NCBI RefSeq assembly: GCF_026013565.1 | Contig: NZ_JAPDOB010000001.1 | Location: 248,001-312,000 of the forward strand | Direction: 5' to 3' | Source: Sphingomonas arvum | GTDB taxonomy: Bacteria; Pseudomonadota; Alphaproteobacteria; Sphingomonadales; Sphingomonadaceae | Length of the DNA stretch: 64,000 nt | Shown here: positions 54,770-62,713 of the stretch, in pieces | Position numbering within the stretch: position 1 is the first letter of the stretch | Layout: each line of letters starts with the position of its first letter | Program-made: the position numbers and the translations under genes | The notes under the pieces: model-generated | The model's database searches: none | What the model was told of the DNA's origin: nothing | What the model saw: the letters and a program-made list of their open reading frames with translations, nothing else

Positions 54770-55678
54770 TCACAGATGGCTGCGCAGGTGACGCGTGACT
54801 AGCACCTTGAACTCATCCCACACAGCCGCTGGCGTCTTTTCATTCAAGTTGAAGTCGTGATCCACGCCCGGGAAGCACTCAAAGGTCACCGCTACACCGT
54901 GCAGGAGTGCTTTATCGATGAAGCGATCCTGCTGCTTCCGAAGGCTGTCGTGCTCGGCGGTCATGATCAGTAGCGGTGGAAGAGCGTCGATCTCTTCATT
55001 CCCGAGCAAAGGAGACGCAAGCGGGTCACTCCGTTGCGCCTCGTCCGGGAAATAGGCGGCCTGCATGGTGCGTACCAACGAAGGGCCGACAAACGGATTT
55101 GGTATGTCCGAGACATACGCTGACGGAGGGGCCGAGACGTCCACTGCCGGCACCACCAGGACGGCGGCGCAAACCGCAGGGCCACCCGCCCTGCGCGCGA
55201 GTTCAAGTGCTCCCAACGCAAGGTTTCCCCCTGCGCTGCCGCCACTGATCGTAATCCGCTCGCCGTCCCACCCCTGCTCGGCTGCTGCAGCGGCAGCCCA
55301 GCGGAGAACGTCAAAGCATTCCTCATGCGCATGCGGGAAGCGAACCTTAGGCGCGCGGCTATAATCAACGTTGATCACCACCGATCCGACCTCGGCCGCG
55401 ATCAGGCGCACGACGTGCTCATCTTGTTGGGGCGCGCCGATCAGGAAAGCGCCGCCGTGGAAGTTGATATGCACGGGCGGCAGGTCAGCGACCCTTGGCC
55501 CACCTTCAGGTGGGCGCGTGACAAAGCAACGGACGGGTCCATGTCTAGTCGGGACGCGAATGACCTGAGGATCCGACACAACCCGCTTAGTAAGCGTTAT
55601 CGCTGGCGGCCTGATGAGGCGGGTCACGACGGCAGAGAGGAACCAAGCCCGCAAGCGATCTGAGATACTCACGGGCAT
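54770..55678 (-). CDS. Hormone-sensitive-lipase-type alpha/beta hydrolase
   Basis: A 302-residue esterase of family IV. The oxyanion motif HGGAF (NFHGGAFLIG, near residue 73), nucleophile in SGGSAGGNLAL, Asp in AEHDSL and His in GVDHDF complete the triad. The ATG at 55678 has AAGAAG seven nt upstream; one at 55699 does not. It diverges from a LysR gene over a short region with inverted repeats, the usual layout of a LysR-controlled target. Confidence 0.88.
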   Translation of the reverse strand: MPVSISDRLRAWFLSAVVTRLIRPPAITLTKRVVSDPQVIRVPTRHGPVRCFVTRPPEGGPRVADLPPVHINFHGGAFLIGAPQQDEHVVRLIAAEVGSVVINVDYSRAPKVRFPHAHEECFDVLRWAAAAAAEQGWDGERITISGGSAGGNLALGALELARRAGGPAVCAAVLVVPAVDVSAPPSAYVSDIPNPFVGPSLVRTMQAAYFPDEAQRSDPLASPLLGNEEIDALPPLLIMTAEHDSLRKQQDRFIDKALLHGVAVTFECFPGVDHDFNLNEKTPAAVWDEFKVLVTRHLRSHL

Positions 55679-55769
55679 GTGTCGACTTCTTTCGCGCATC
55701 TATTGAGGAACGTGCTTGGAAGTTAAGCGCGACAGCATCTCCACGGGAGAGATAAACGATGTATGGCAT

Positions 55770-55788
55770 CTATCTCAGCAGGAGATAG
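55770..55788. promoter_or_regulatory. Perfect inverted repeat (LysR operator candidate)
   Basis: CTATCTCAGCAGGAGATAG has perfect 7-bp arms and a 5-nt spacer, and it covers the LysR ribosome binding site (AGGAG). A related half-matching copy, TCTC-CACGG-GAGA, lies about 30 nt to the left (55738-55750). Two spaced sites between divergent genes suit LysR control of both. Confidence 0.65.
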
Positions 55789-55791
55789 CGT

Positions 55792-56691
55792 GTGCTTGGG
55801 ACACTCACCCTCGACCAGCTTCGGGTATTGGTGACCATAGCAGAAACGGGCAGCTTTTCCGCTGCTGGTCGCAAGCTCCAGCGCGCTCAGTCTGCTATCA
55901 GCCACGCTGTTCAGACGCTTGAACAAGTCCAGCGCGTGCAGCTTTTCGACCGGTCCGGTCGGGCGCCCGTGCTAACGGAAGCGGGGCGAGCCCTCGTTGC
56001 CCAAGCTCGCCAGGTTCTCCGCCAAGCCGACCTGTTCGAGCGGTCGGCGAAAGCTATTGCGGAGGGGCTTGAGCCCGAACTGACTTTCGCTGTTGATGGA
56101 ATGGTCCCAACTAAGCCGGTGATTGACGGCTTAGCCGCCCTTCGGGAACGGTTTCCGGACCTTGCCGTGACCTTGTTCACAGAGGCGCTGGGTGGGGCCG
56201 AACGCCGCATCAGGGCGGGCGCAGCAACCCTCGGTCTGTGCATAATGCTACCCAATCAGGCGCAGGATCTGCAGGCTTATCCCGTCGCGTCGATCGAGCT
56301 GGTTCCAGTCGCTGCGCCGTCGCACCCGTTGTCGATGGAGCAGCGCAAACTCGAGCGGGAGGTGCTGGCCGAGCATGTGCAACTGGTGTTAACTGATCCC
56401 GAGAGCGCTGAAGGACCGAGCTACAGCGTTGTCAGCCCCCGTGTTTGGCGCTTTGTCGACTTAGGTCGCCGACTTGATTTCCTGCTCGCGGGCTTCGGCT
56501 GGGCGACCATGCCTCTGCACCTTATTGAGGGGCATCTAGCTGCCGGCAAGCTCAAGCGCTTGCCAATTGATGACCCCGCAGTGTTGCCCGGCGCCATTCC
56601 CATCTACGCCGTCCACCGCCGCAACCACCCACTCGGAATTGCCGCCAGGTTCCTGCTCGATGAGCTCCAGTCGCGCAGCAATCGACCATGA
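55792..56691 (+). CDS. LysR-family transcriptional regulator
   Basis: A 299-residue LysR protein: N-terminal winged helix (LDQLRVLVTIAETGSFSAAGRKLQ, in pieces; QSAISHAVQTLEQ), then a periplasmic-binding-like effector domain (about 90-295). GTG start 55792 with AGGAG upstream in an inverted repeat, implying autoregulation. The probable target is the divergent esterase gene. Confidence 0.92.
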   Translation: MLGTLTLDQLRVLVTIAETGSFSAAGRKLQRAQSAISHAVQTLEQVQRVQLFDRSGRAPVLTEAGRALVAQARQVLRQADLFERSAKAIAEGLEPELTFAVDGMVPTKPVIDGLAALRERFPDLAVTLFTEALGGAERRIRAGAATLGLCIMLPNQAQDLQAYPVASIELVPVAAPSHPLSMEQRKLEREVLAEHVQLVLTDPESAEGPSYSVVSPRVWRFVDLGRRLDFLLAGFGWATMPLHLIEGHLAAGKLKRLPIDDPAVLPGAIPIYAVHRRNHPLGIAARFLLDELQSRSNRP

Positions 56692-56729
56692 AAGGCCATA
56701 TCGTCAAAGACGAAGCCGGCTGCTGATGT

Positions 56730-56790
56730 CCGCTTGTAAGAAGCTTCATTGAGAAGCTGACCAGCCGCTTCCGGCCATTTGCGGCCGTGC
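56730..56790. repeat. Intergenic composite repeat, copy 1
   Basis: The stretch from 'ATGTCCG' through 'GAAGCT' to 'GACCAGCCGCTTCCGGCC' and 'TTGCGG' has a degraded but recognisable partner, in the same order and orientation, at 58194-58256. The gene remnants listed next lie between the two copies. Confidence 0.5.
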
Positions 56791-56902
56791 CGCTCAGCGC
56801 CCATCTCAGACGCCGAGGGCGTCGCCCGGTTACCCGTATGCAGACGTTCGTTCAGCCAAGTAGCTTGTTTCTGCTTACGACCTATTGCTGACGTTGTAGG
56901 TA

Positions 56903-57139
56903 CGGAATTACAGCCACGATGTGGCCGCGCTTCGTCATCTGAAGCAGCAAGTCGCGACGCTGGCTAAGATCGCGTCGCGCCTACGCCAGATTGGTCTCGG
57001 CAAGATCATGTTCGGGTCGGACGCCACCGCCTCGTATCCAAGCAGCATTGCCGACGCTTGGGCCAACTTTCGCCGGGTGCCCATGACGGAGGATGAGTTC
57101 TCGCAAATTGCCCGCAACGAAGCTCCCTATCTTCAATGA
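56903..57139 (+). pseudogene. Amidohydrolase-family C-terminal remnant
   Basis: An open stretch without a credible start, preceded in frame by a stop. It encodes 'YSHDVAALRHLKQQV', 'GKIMFGSDATASYPSSIADAW' and 'EFSQIARNEAPYLQ', the last 75 residues of a metal-dependent TIM-barrel amidohydrolase (amidohydrolase 2 type; GSD carries the final metal-site Asp). The catalytic N-terminal 200 or more residues are missing. Confidence 0.65.
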
Positions 57140-57175
57140 CCGCAACTGATGCGCTCGTACCACCAAGAGGTTCTT

Positions 57176-58112
57176 ATGAATGGTCTAGGTAACATCGCTG
57201 GCACCAGCTTCCTGCAAAGGATGCTGCGGTTCAGCTCCTTCGCATTGGTGCTCGGCGGGCTTCTCGTCCCTCCTGCGGCGGCAGCCTCGAGAACCGACGT
57301 GAGGGGCGATATTCCGGTTAAACAGATCCCGGCTGTCATGGCGCAGGCGCTCGTGCCGGGCCTGCAAATGGCGGTGCTGCACGATGGAACGGTCGCACTT
57401 TACCACTTTGGTATCGCGGACGTGCAGTCCGGCCGAGCGGTGACAGACGACACCGTTTTCGAAGCAGCCTCGCTGAGTAAACCCGTGTTCGCTTACGGCG
57501 TCCTGCTGTTGGCGTCGCGCGGCAAGATTGATCTCGATGCGCCGGTCGGCCGCTATTTAGACGGCGTTTCCCCCGAAGTTGCGCGGCTGACTGCCCGAAG
57601 GCTGCTGAGCCACAGCGCGGGCATTGCACTGTCGCGCGATGGCAAACCAGCTGAACCTCGCAAGGGCTCCAGCCACCCCTGAGGATTATGCGATCCTGTC
57701 GGATGCACTACGCCGCTCAGGCCGGCCGATCGAAGCCACGGAAGCGGCGGCGAGGGGTCTCAAGCTTGATCCTGCCGATCCCAAGGCGAAGGAGGCGCTC
57801 GATAACGCCAAGAAGTCTTTGCTCAGCATACCGGCGCGCCGCCTCGCTTTGTTCGCCGGGACCTACTCCACTCCGTTCGGTGATCTCGAAGTGCGCAGCG
57901 ATGGCCGGAGACTAACGGCACAGCTCGTCGACCAGCCGGTCAGCCAGATGCTGCCGCTTGGCGACGACTCGTTTTTGATCGAAGCGATGGGAGTCCCGAT
58001 CCGCTTTGCTGAAGAACGAGGGCAGGTGACGCACGCAACTGTCACTGCCGGCGGTGAAGTCACGCTACCGAAAGTGGCACCGCCAAAGCCCCGCCGAAGT
58101 AACAAGAGCTGA
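57176..58112 (+). pseudogene. Serine beta-lactamase-family gene with internal deletion and frame change
   Basis: The 5' part (57176 to about 57640) encodes a signal peptide, 'GLQMAVLHDGTVALYHFGIAD', the nucleophile motif SLSK (EAASLSKPVFAYG) and 'LLSHSAGI', as in class C/LACT proteins. The frame then ends at 57682. In another frame from about 57650 to 58112 comes the tail of such a protein: a TPR-like helix pair and 'FAGTYSTPFGDLEVRSDG'. The YxN and HxG regions between are absent, implying deletion of some hundreds of nt. The product would be inactive. Confidence 0.7.
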
Positions 58113-58193
58113 TTGCGAAGGTACCGACGCACTGCTTCGGCTGCTCACGACAAGGTACGCTGAGGAGTTCGATGACCGAAACTTCGCAACGGA

Positions 58194-58256
58194 ATGTCCG
58201 GTTCGGGTCGGAAGCTGCCGTAAGCAGACCAGCCGCTATCGGCCACTTGCCGACAC
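58194..58256. repeat. Intergenic composite repeat, copy 2
   Basis: Partner of 56730-56790 (ATGTCCG, GGAAGCT, GACCAGCCGCTATCGGCC, CTTGCCG). Its first part also resembles the hairpin repeat at 5607-5630 read on the opposite strand. The 58113-58542 stretch holds this, another partial copy at 58281-58302, and no supported gene. Confidence 0.45.
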
Positions 58257-58506
58257 TCAGACTGACCCCACCTCAGCGTTGTTTGTGGTGGAAAGCAGAA
58301 CGGCAGCTTGCGAACTGACCATGACGGGTGGCAAACGGTCATTCATGTCACTGGAGACTGTGTCAGCCCCGCGGCCCTCCGGATCTTCAGAGCGGCTTCG
58401 TACATGGCCGCAAGCGCCCTCATGCCGCTATCGAGACCTCACCTCACCGGCATCGAAGGCTTAGGACTGGCGGATCGCAACAACAGCCATCATAACCGGC
58501 GATCAT

Positions 58507-58534
58507 CTGGCATTCAGATCTACATGACGATAAG
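58507..58534 (+). promoter_or_regulatory. Candidate promoter for the phhA leader
   Basis: CTGGCA (58507-58512), 16 nt, GATAAG (58529-58534). Each hexamer matches 4 of 6 consensus positions. The predicted start point is 58541-58543, on the leader ATG itself, so the leader ORF would be leaderless. Weak by itself; interesting because of the leader. Confidence 0.35.
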
Positions 58535-58542
58535 CCCATCCC

Positions 58543-58602
58543 ATGAGCCGTTCGATTGCAGCCGCGAGCTACTACTATCCCTACCAGGTGGGGATCGGCT
58601 GA
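58543..58602 (+). CDS. Tyrosine-rich leader peptide upstream of phhA
   Basis: A 19-codon ORF encoding MSRSIAAASYYYPYQVGIG then TGA. Codons 10-12 and 14 are Tyr (TAC TAC TAT, then TAC after a Pro codon). The next features are a strong terminator and the phhA ribosome site. No good Shine-Dalgarno precedes the ATG; a leaderless start is possible, as known for trpL of rhizobia. Such runs of the regulated amino acid are the hallmark of ribosome-mediated attenuation. Since PhhA makes tyrosine, the sensed amino acid would be its product. Role is inferred. Confidence 0.65.
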   Translation: MSRSIAAASYYYPYQVGIG

Positions 58603-58631
58603 CGCGCGTCTGACAGACAAGCAAACACCTG

Positions 58632-58662
58632 CCCCGCCCGACACCGTCAGGCGGGGTTTTTT
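58632..58662 (+). terminator. Attenuator terminator before phhA
   Basis: The perfect 7-bp stem CCCCGCC (58632-58638) / GGCGGGG (58650-58656), extended inside by GA/TC, is followed by six T. It ends 7 nt before the phhA GGAG. The 5' arm can instead pair with GGTGGGG (58587-58593, one G-U), located just after the Tyr codons of the leader; this would be the antiterminator. The segment 58546-58553 can pair with 58593-58600 (7 of 8), sequestering the right end of that region. Confidence 0.75.
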
Positions 58663-58676
58663 GTGCCTGGAGATCC

Positions 58677-59474
58677 ATGATGTTCGTTGAACCGGAGAGC
58701 ATGACCGCCTCGACCAGAGGAGGAAAGCCCTGGCAGGCTCACCTGATTGATCAAGGCTGGTGCAACTTCACGCCGGAGGATCATGCCGTCTGGGACATTC
58801 TGTTCAAGCGGCAGGTGCAGCTATTGAGGGGCCGGGTCGTCAGCAGTTTCCTGGATGGGCTCGACCTCTTAGAGCTAAATGCCCCCGGCGTGCCGGAGCT
58901 TACGCGTTTGAACCAGCGGTTGCTTGCACGCACCGGTTGGCGCTGCGTTTCGGTGGCCGGACTTGTGCCGGACGAGGCATTCTTTGCAATGCTTGCTGAC
59001 CGCCTCTTTCCGATCGGAAATTTTATCCGAACCCGTGTGCATTTGGACTATCTGGAAGAGCCTGACTGTTTCCACGACATTTTCGGCCACGTGCCCATGC
59101 TTGCGCACACCGGGATGGCGAACGCCATGCAATCGATTGGGGATCTCGGACTAAGGGCGATTGCGGCCGGCTTGGGACACCATGTAGCCCGGCTCTATTG
59201 GCACACCATCGAGTTTGGCTTGTGCAGGGAAGCGGATCATGTCCGCATCCTGGGCGCAGGGCTGGCGTCCAGCTTCGGTGAAGCTCGCGCTAGCCTTGAA
59301 GATGAGAGTATCGAGCGACGACGCTTCACCGTGGAAGAAGCGATTGCAGCATCTTACCGCCACGATGCTATGCAGCCGTTGTATTTCGTATCTGATAGCC
59401 TGGAGGCCGTGGTCAGTGCTCTTGAAGGCGCCACTCTGTCTCACCTGACCGTTCCTGAGCCGACGTCCGCTTGA
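58677..59474 (+). CDS. phhA: Phenylalanine-4-hydroxylase
   Basis: Non-haem iron, pterin-dependent conversion of phenylalanine to tyrosine. The 265-residue bacterial form has only the catalytic domain. Iron ligands His133 and His138 (CFHDIFGHVPML) and Glu179 (YWHTIEFGL) are all present, with 'FIRTRVHLDYLEEPD' before them. Two adjacent ATGs (58677, 58680); GGAG at 58669 favours the second slightly. No pterin dehydratase gene (phhB) is adjacent. Preceded by a Tyr-codon leader and terminator, suggesting tyrosine-controlled expression. Confidence 0.94.
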   Translation: MMFVEPESMTASTRGGKPWQAHLIDQGWCNFTPEDHAVWDILFKRQVQLLRGRVVSSFLDGLDLLELNAPGVPELTRLNQRLLARTGWRCVSVAGLVPDEAFFAMLADRLFPIGNFIRTRVHLDYLEEPDCFHDIFGHVPMLAHTGMANAMQSIGDLGLRAIAAGLGHHVARLYWHTIEFGLCREADHVRILGAGLASSFGEARASLEDESIERRRFTVEEAIAASYRHDAMQPLYFVSDSLEAVVSALEGATLSHLTVPEPTSA

Positions 59475-59594
59475 GTGCCAGTGGATCCGACAAGCGGCAT
59501 TTCTGATGGAGGCCATAAGGTGTCGTAAGGGACACCTGCTGGTGTCTGGAAAACAGCCATGGCCGATATCCGTGGGGCCAGATAAGCTTCTGCC

Positions 59595-60197
59595 ATGTGC
59601 AATCTTTACACCATGAACGCGTCCGTCGATGAACTGCGGCGTGCCTTCGGGCCATTCCGTGGTGACACTGCCAATCTGCCGAGCTTCGGTGACATCTACC
59701 CGAACCGCGCAGCGCCGGTACTCCGCGCGGAGGACGACGAGCTGGTGCTTGACGTCATGCAGTGGGGCTTTCCTGGGCCAACAGCTGCCGGCAGGCGGCC
59801 GGTGACTAATGTTCGCAACCTGGCAAGCCCATTCTGGCGATCGGCCCTAAAAAGCCCAGAGCGGCGGTGCATTGTCCCGGTGACCAGATTCTGTGAGTGG
59901 ACGGCTGAGCCGGATCCGGAGACCAAGCGTAAGCGCAAGGTGTGGTTCGGCCTGCACGAGGCCGAGCACCCGGTGTTCGCATTCGCGGGGATCTGGCGGC
60001 GGGTAGAGGAGGGTCGAGCCATGGCGTTCCTGACCTGCGAACCCAACGAGCTGGTTGGTGCGATCCACCCCAAAGCTATGCCGGTGATCCTAAACCCTGC
60101 CGACGTGCGCCGCTGGCTGTCAGACGAAATGGCGAGCGCTTGTGCCTTGGCAGTGCCGTTTGCAACTGAGCGTATGCGGCAATTCGCTAATCCTTGA
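59595..60197 (+). CDS. SOS-response-associated (YedK/HMCES) abasic-site protein
   Basis: A 200-residue SRAP-domain protein that crosslinks to abasic sites in single-stranded DNA. The essential Cys2 directly after Met (MCNLY) fixes the start. 'WGFPGPTA' with 'NVRNLASPFW', 'RCIVPVTRFCEW' and 'HPKAMPVIL' supply the other active-site residues (Asn, Glu, His). It lies directly upstream of a recombinase gene. Confidence 0.92.
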   Translation: MCNLYTMNASVDELRRAFGPFRGDTANLPSFGDIYPNRAAPVLRAEDDELVLDVMQWGFPGPTAAGRRPVTNVRNLASPFWRSALKSPERRCIVPVTRFCEWTAEPDPETKRKRKVWFGLHEAEHPVFAFAGIWRRVEEGRAMAFLTCEPNELVGAIHPKAMPVILNPADVRRWLSDEMASACALAVPFATERMRQFANP

Positions 60198-60265
60198 GTG
60201 GCTTCTCTCGTTTGCTCACCACCTGTATGTAGGGGTGCCGGGGCCGGGACAGCAGGAGCTGAGCC

Positions 60266-62029
60266 GTGGCCGAATCCATTCGATGCGCCATCTACACCCG
60301 CAAGAGCGCCGACATCGTTGCTGAGCAGGAGGTCAACTCTTTGCACGCGCAACGAGAAGTCTGCTCAGCATATATCAAGTGCAATGCCCATCTCGGATGG
60401 GAGGAAATCGACAAGGGCTATGACGACGGCGGACGCTCGGGGGCTAATCTTGACCGGCCCGCTCTGCACGAGCTGATTTTAGACGTCGAGCGCGGCCTGG
60501 TAGACGTCATTGTCTTCTACAAGATCGACCGCCTCACCAGATCGCTGTCTGATTTCGTTCGACTTATGGACAGCCTAGCCCGCCATAATGTCGCGTTCGT
60601 CAGCGTGACACAATCGTTCGATACGTCGACCAGCATGGGTCGCATGATACTGAACGTATTGCTGACCTTCGCACAATTCGAGCGGGAGATGTTAGCGGAC
60701 CGCATTCGTGACAAACTTACTTCATTGCGCCAGCGCGGTCTTCACGTTCAAGGCAGGGTTCCACTCGGCTACGATAAAGTCGCTGGTAGACTTATAGTTA
60801 ACAGTGAGGAAGCTGCAATAGTTCGAAGCATATTCGAGCGTTTTGAGCGATTTCCAACTATCTTCGCCCTTATGCGACAGTTGCAAGGCGAAGGCGTTAC
60901 AATCAAGAAGGTGGTGACAAGGGCAGGTCGCATAACTGGCGGCGTTCCTATGCACCGTGGGGCACTATACGCGCTCATAAAAAACCCGATCTACATCGGG
61001 TACATCAGTTGCAAAGGAACTTGGTACGAAGGCGTGCACGAGCCAATCATCGACCGTTCATTGTGGGATCGTGTCCAAGAGGTTCAGCTTGCGCGTAGCC
61101 GGCCGAAGCCGCCTCGCGACCCAGGAAGGAACCTTCTCAGCGGCCTGATATACGATGGCTACGATCGAAAGCTCTTCGTGCAGGATGGCGGGAGTTTGAA
61201 GGACCGCTACCGCTTCTATCAAACGGCACCCAAATGCCGTGTTCGGAAGCACTACCTCGACCTAATCCGTGTCCGGGCAGACCATGTTGAGGATCTGACT
61301 TACCAGGCCATCGCGACTTTGCTTGCCGACCCTGATCGCGTGCGACGCATGCTACTCAGCACCGGCACAATCGACATAGACATGAACCAGCTCGGCCAGC
61401 GGTGCAGCGCAGCCGCTGCAGCTTTCATGCACATGGATCGCCTCGAGTTGCGCGAGTTCTATCAAGCATGTCTAATACGGATTGAAGTGGCGAAATCTGA
61501 GCTTCGGTTGCTACTGTCGATACGCAATTTGATCCGGTTTGCGAGTGGTGAGCCGGTCCCTGCTTTAGAGCCGATAGCTGGCAACTCACACACGGGCAGG
61601 GCGTACCTGCTAACCATCAATGCGCATGTAGTCTCGGCACATCGCGATTTTTGCCTGCCCATTCAGACAGCGGACCCGAGCCGGGAGCACCGGATCAACC
61701 GCAAGCTCGTGAACCTATTGCGCCGAGCGTCAGAGGCTCAGGAGGCAGTTCTTAGTCGCCGCGGCGAAACCATCCGAGACATCAGTGCAGACTTCAAACT
61801 CGGACCCAGCAAGTTCTCCCGGCTGCTCCGCCTGAACTATCTCGCGCCAGATATAAAAACTGCGATCTGCGACGGAGCTCAGCCGCAAAGCCTCAGCCCT
61901 CACGATCTGATCTATAGCGCCCTGCCACTTGATTGGGATCAGCAGCGCCGTTTGCTGGGCTTTATTGAACCCAGTTCACATACGGGCGAACACGACATTG
62001 TCGCGGACCTTTCTACCACCCTCGGCTGA
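60266..62029 (+). CDS. Large serine recombinase
   Basis: A 587-residue recombinase. The resolvase domain (about 1-150) has the nucleophile Ser14 in IYTRKSAD and 'IDRLTRSLSDFVRLMD'. The recombinase domain (about 160-275: VPLGYDKVAGRLIVN; GALYALIKNPIYIGY) and a ribbon-like region without the usual zinc cysteines (NLLSGLIYDGYDRKLF) follow. The C-terminal helix-turn-helix (GETIRDISADFKL; LRLNYLAPDIKTAI) is typical of rhizobial relatives. GTG start with AGGAG. It is AT-richer than core genes, a sign of transfer. Confidence 0.92.
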   Translation: MAESIRCAIYTRKSADIVAEQEVNSLHAQREVCSAYIKCNAHLGWEEIDKGYDDGGRSGANLDRPALHELILDVERGLVDVIVFYKIDRLTRSLSDFVRLMDSLARHNVAFVSVTQSFDTSTSMGRMILNVLLTFAQFEREMLADRIRDKLTSLRQRGLHVQGRVPLGYDKVAGRLIVNSEEAAIVRSIFERFERFPTIFALMRQLQGEGVTIKKVVTRAGRITGGVPMHRGALYALIKNPIYIGYISCKGTWYEGVHEPIIDRSLWDRVQEVQLARSRPKPPRDPGRNLLSGLIYDGYDRKLFVQDGGSLKDRYRFYQTAPKCRVRKHYLDLIRVRADHVEDLTYQAIATLLADPDRVRRMLLSTGTIDIDMNQLGQRCSAAAAAFMHMDRLELREFYQACLIRIEVAKSELRLLLSIRNLIRFASGEPVPALEPIAGNSHTGRAYLLTINAHVVSAHRDFCLPIQTADPSREHRINRKLVNLLRRASEAQEAVLSRRGETIRDISADFKLGPSKFSRLLRLNYLAPDIKTAICDGAQPQSLSPHDLIYSALPLDWDQQRRLLGFIEPSSHTGEHDIVADLSTTLG

Positions 62030-62038
62030 CTGATCTTG

Positions 62039-62078
62039 CTGGCGCTCCGGCTCCGGTGTCAGCCAACCGGAGCGCCAG
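62039..62078. terminator. Perfect 12-bp inverted repeat between convergent reading frames
   Basis: CTGGCGCTCCGG / CCGGAGCGCCAG with a 16-nt loop lies between the recombinase stop and the adhesin remnant's stop. No U-run on either strand; likely a bidirectional or Rho-assisted terminator. Confidence 0.5.
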
Positions 62079-62086
62079 GGCAAGAG

Positions 62087-62460
62087 TTAGAACTGGAAGC
62101 CAACGCCCGCGTTGGTCCAACCCGCTCGTTGGAGTCGTACGTCACACCTACGCGGAAGATGCTACGGCCGTCGTCCGAAGCATGGCTTGCGTCAATCGCC
62201 ACTGCGGAACGACCACCGTAAGTCCCCACTCTGGCAGTGATCATCGTCCGGCCACCCTCCATTGGCCAGCGCGGCTGCTGCCTGGGCCGCTGCCGCAGCC
62301 ACCTGCGCGTTGGCAATGGCCTCATTGGTCGGTGCGAGCTGACCACCATCACGGCATCGGTCGAGCCTGCCGCGACTGCGTCGTCAGCGACGTTCTGCGT
62401 GGCAAAGGCTCCCGCAACTCATCCAACCAGCGTGACATCATTGCTCTCGGAATTCCGCCG
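62087..62460 (-). pseudogene. YadA-type trimeric autotransporter adhesin remnant, frameshifted
   Basis: Reverse-strand translation in three frames gives, in order: neck motif 'VADDAVAAGSTDAV'; then 'GGQLAPTNEAIANAQVAAAAAQ' split by a frame change; then 'ARVGTYGGRSAVAIDASHA' and 'FRVGVTYDS'; then 'NAGVGFQF' and the TAA at 62089-62087. This is the neck, stalk and C-terminal membrane anchor of YadA-like adhesins. Restoring one base near 62360 and one near 62117 joins the pieces. Head and signal peptide are missing. Confidence 0.7.
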
Positions 62461-62713
62461 TTCGGCGTCGTCGGCTAGGCTGGGTCACTATACTTCTTTC
62501 GGTAAGAGTTCTCACTTACATCGGGCTTAGCCCGCTCGGGGGTCAGGGTCCTGGGTCGAGCAAGCTTGTGCCAAGCGCTCCCCAGGCATCCGTTTCCAAT
62601 TGGCTGAGGCGAGCCGTCGACCTGCCCAGATGACCCGTCCGAGCACATCGATGCTATCCCGCTTACAGTCAGGCTAGGTCGGGTAGGCTGGGCCACCACT
62701 TGAATTGGTCACA

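Noticed and set aside
58523-58613. Alternative leader ORF in another frame with four CTA leucine codons in five positions (ELLLSLP)
   Set aside because: The rare-codon run is a by-product of TAC TAC TAT read one base off. phhA is a tyrosine-forming enzyme and the Tyr frame ends at a distance suited to the terminator; a leucine sensor has no link to the gene.
62056-62478. Forward ORF of 140 codons
   Set aside because: It is antisense to the YadA-type remnant, whose motifs explain the sequence.
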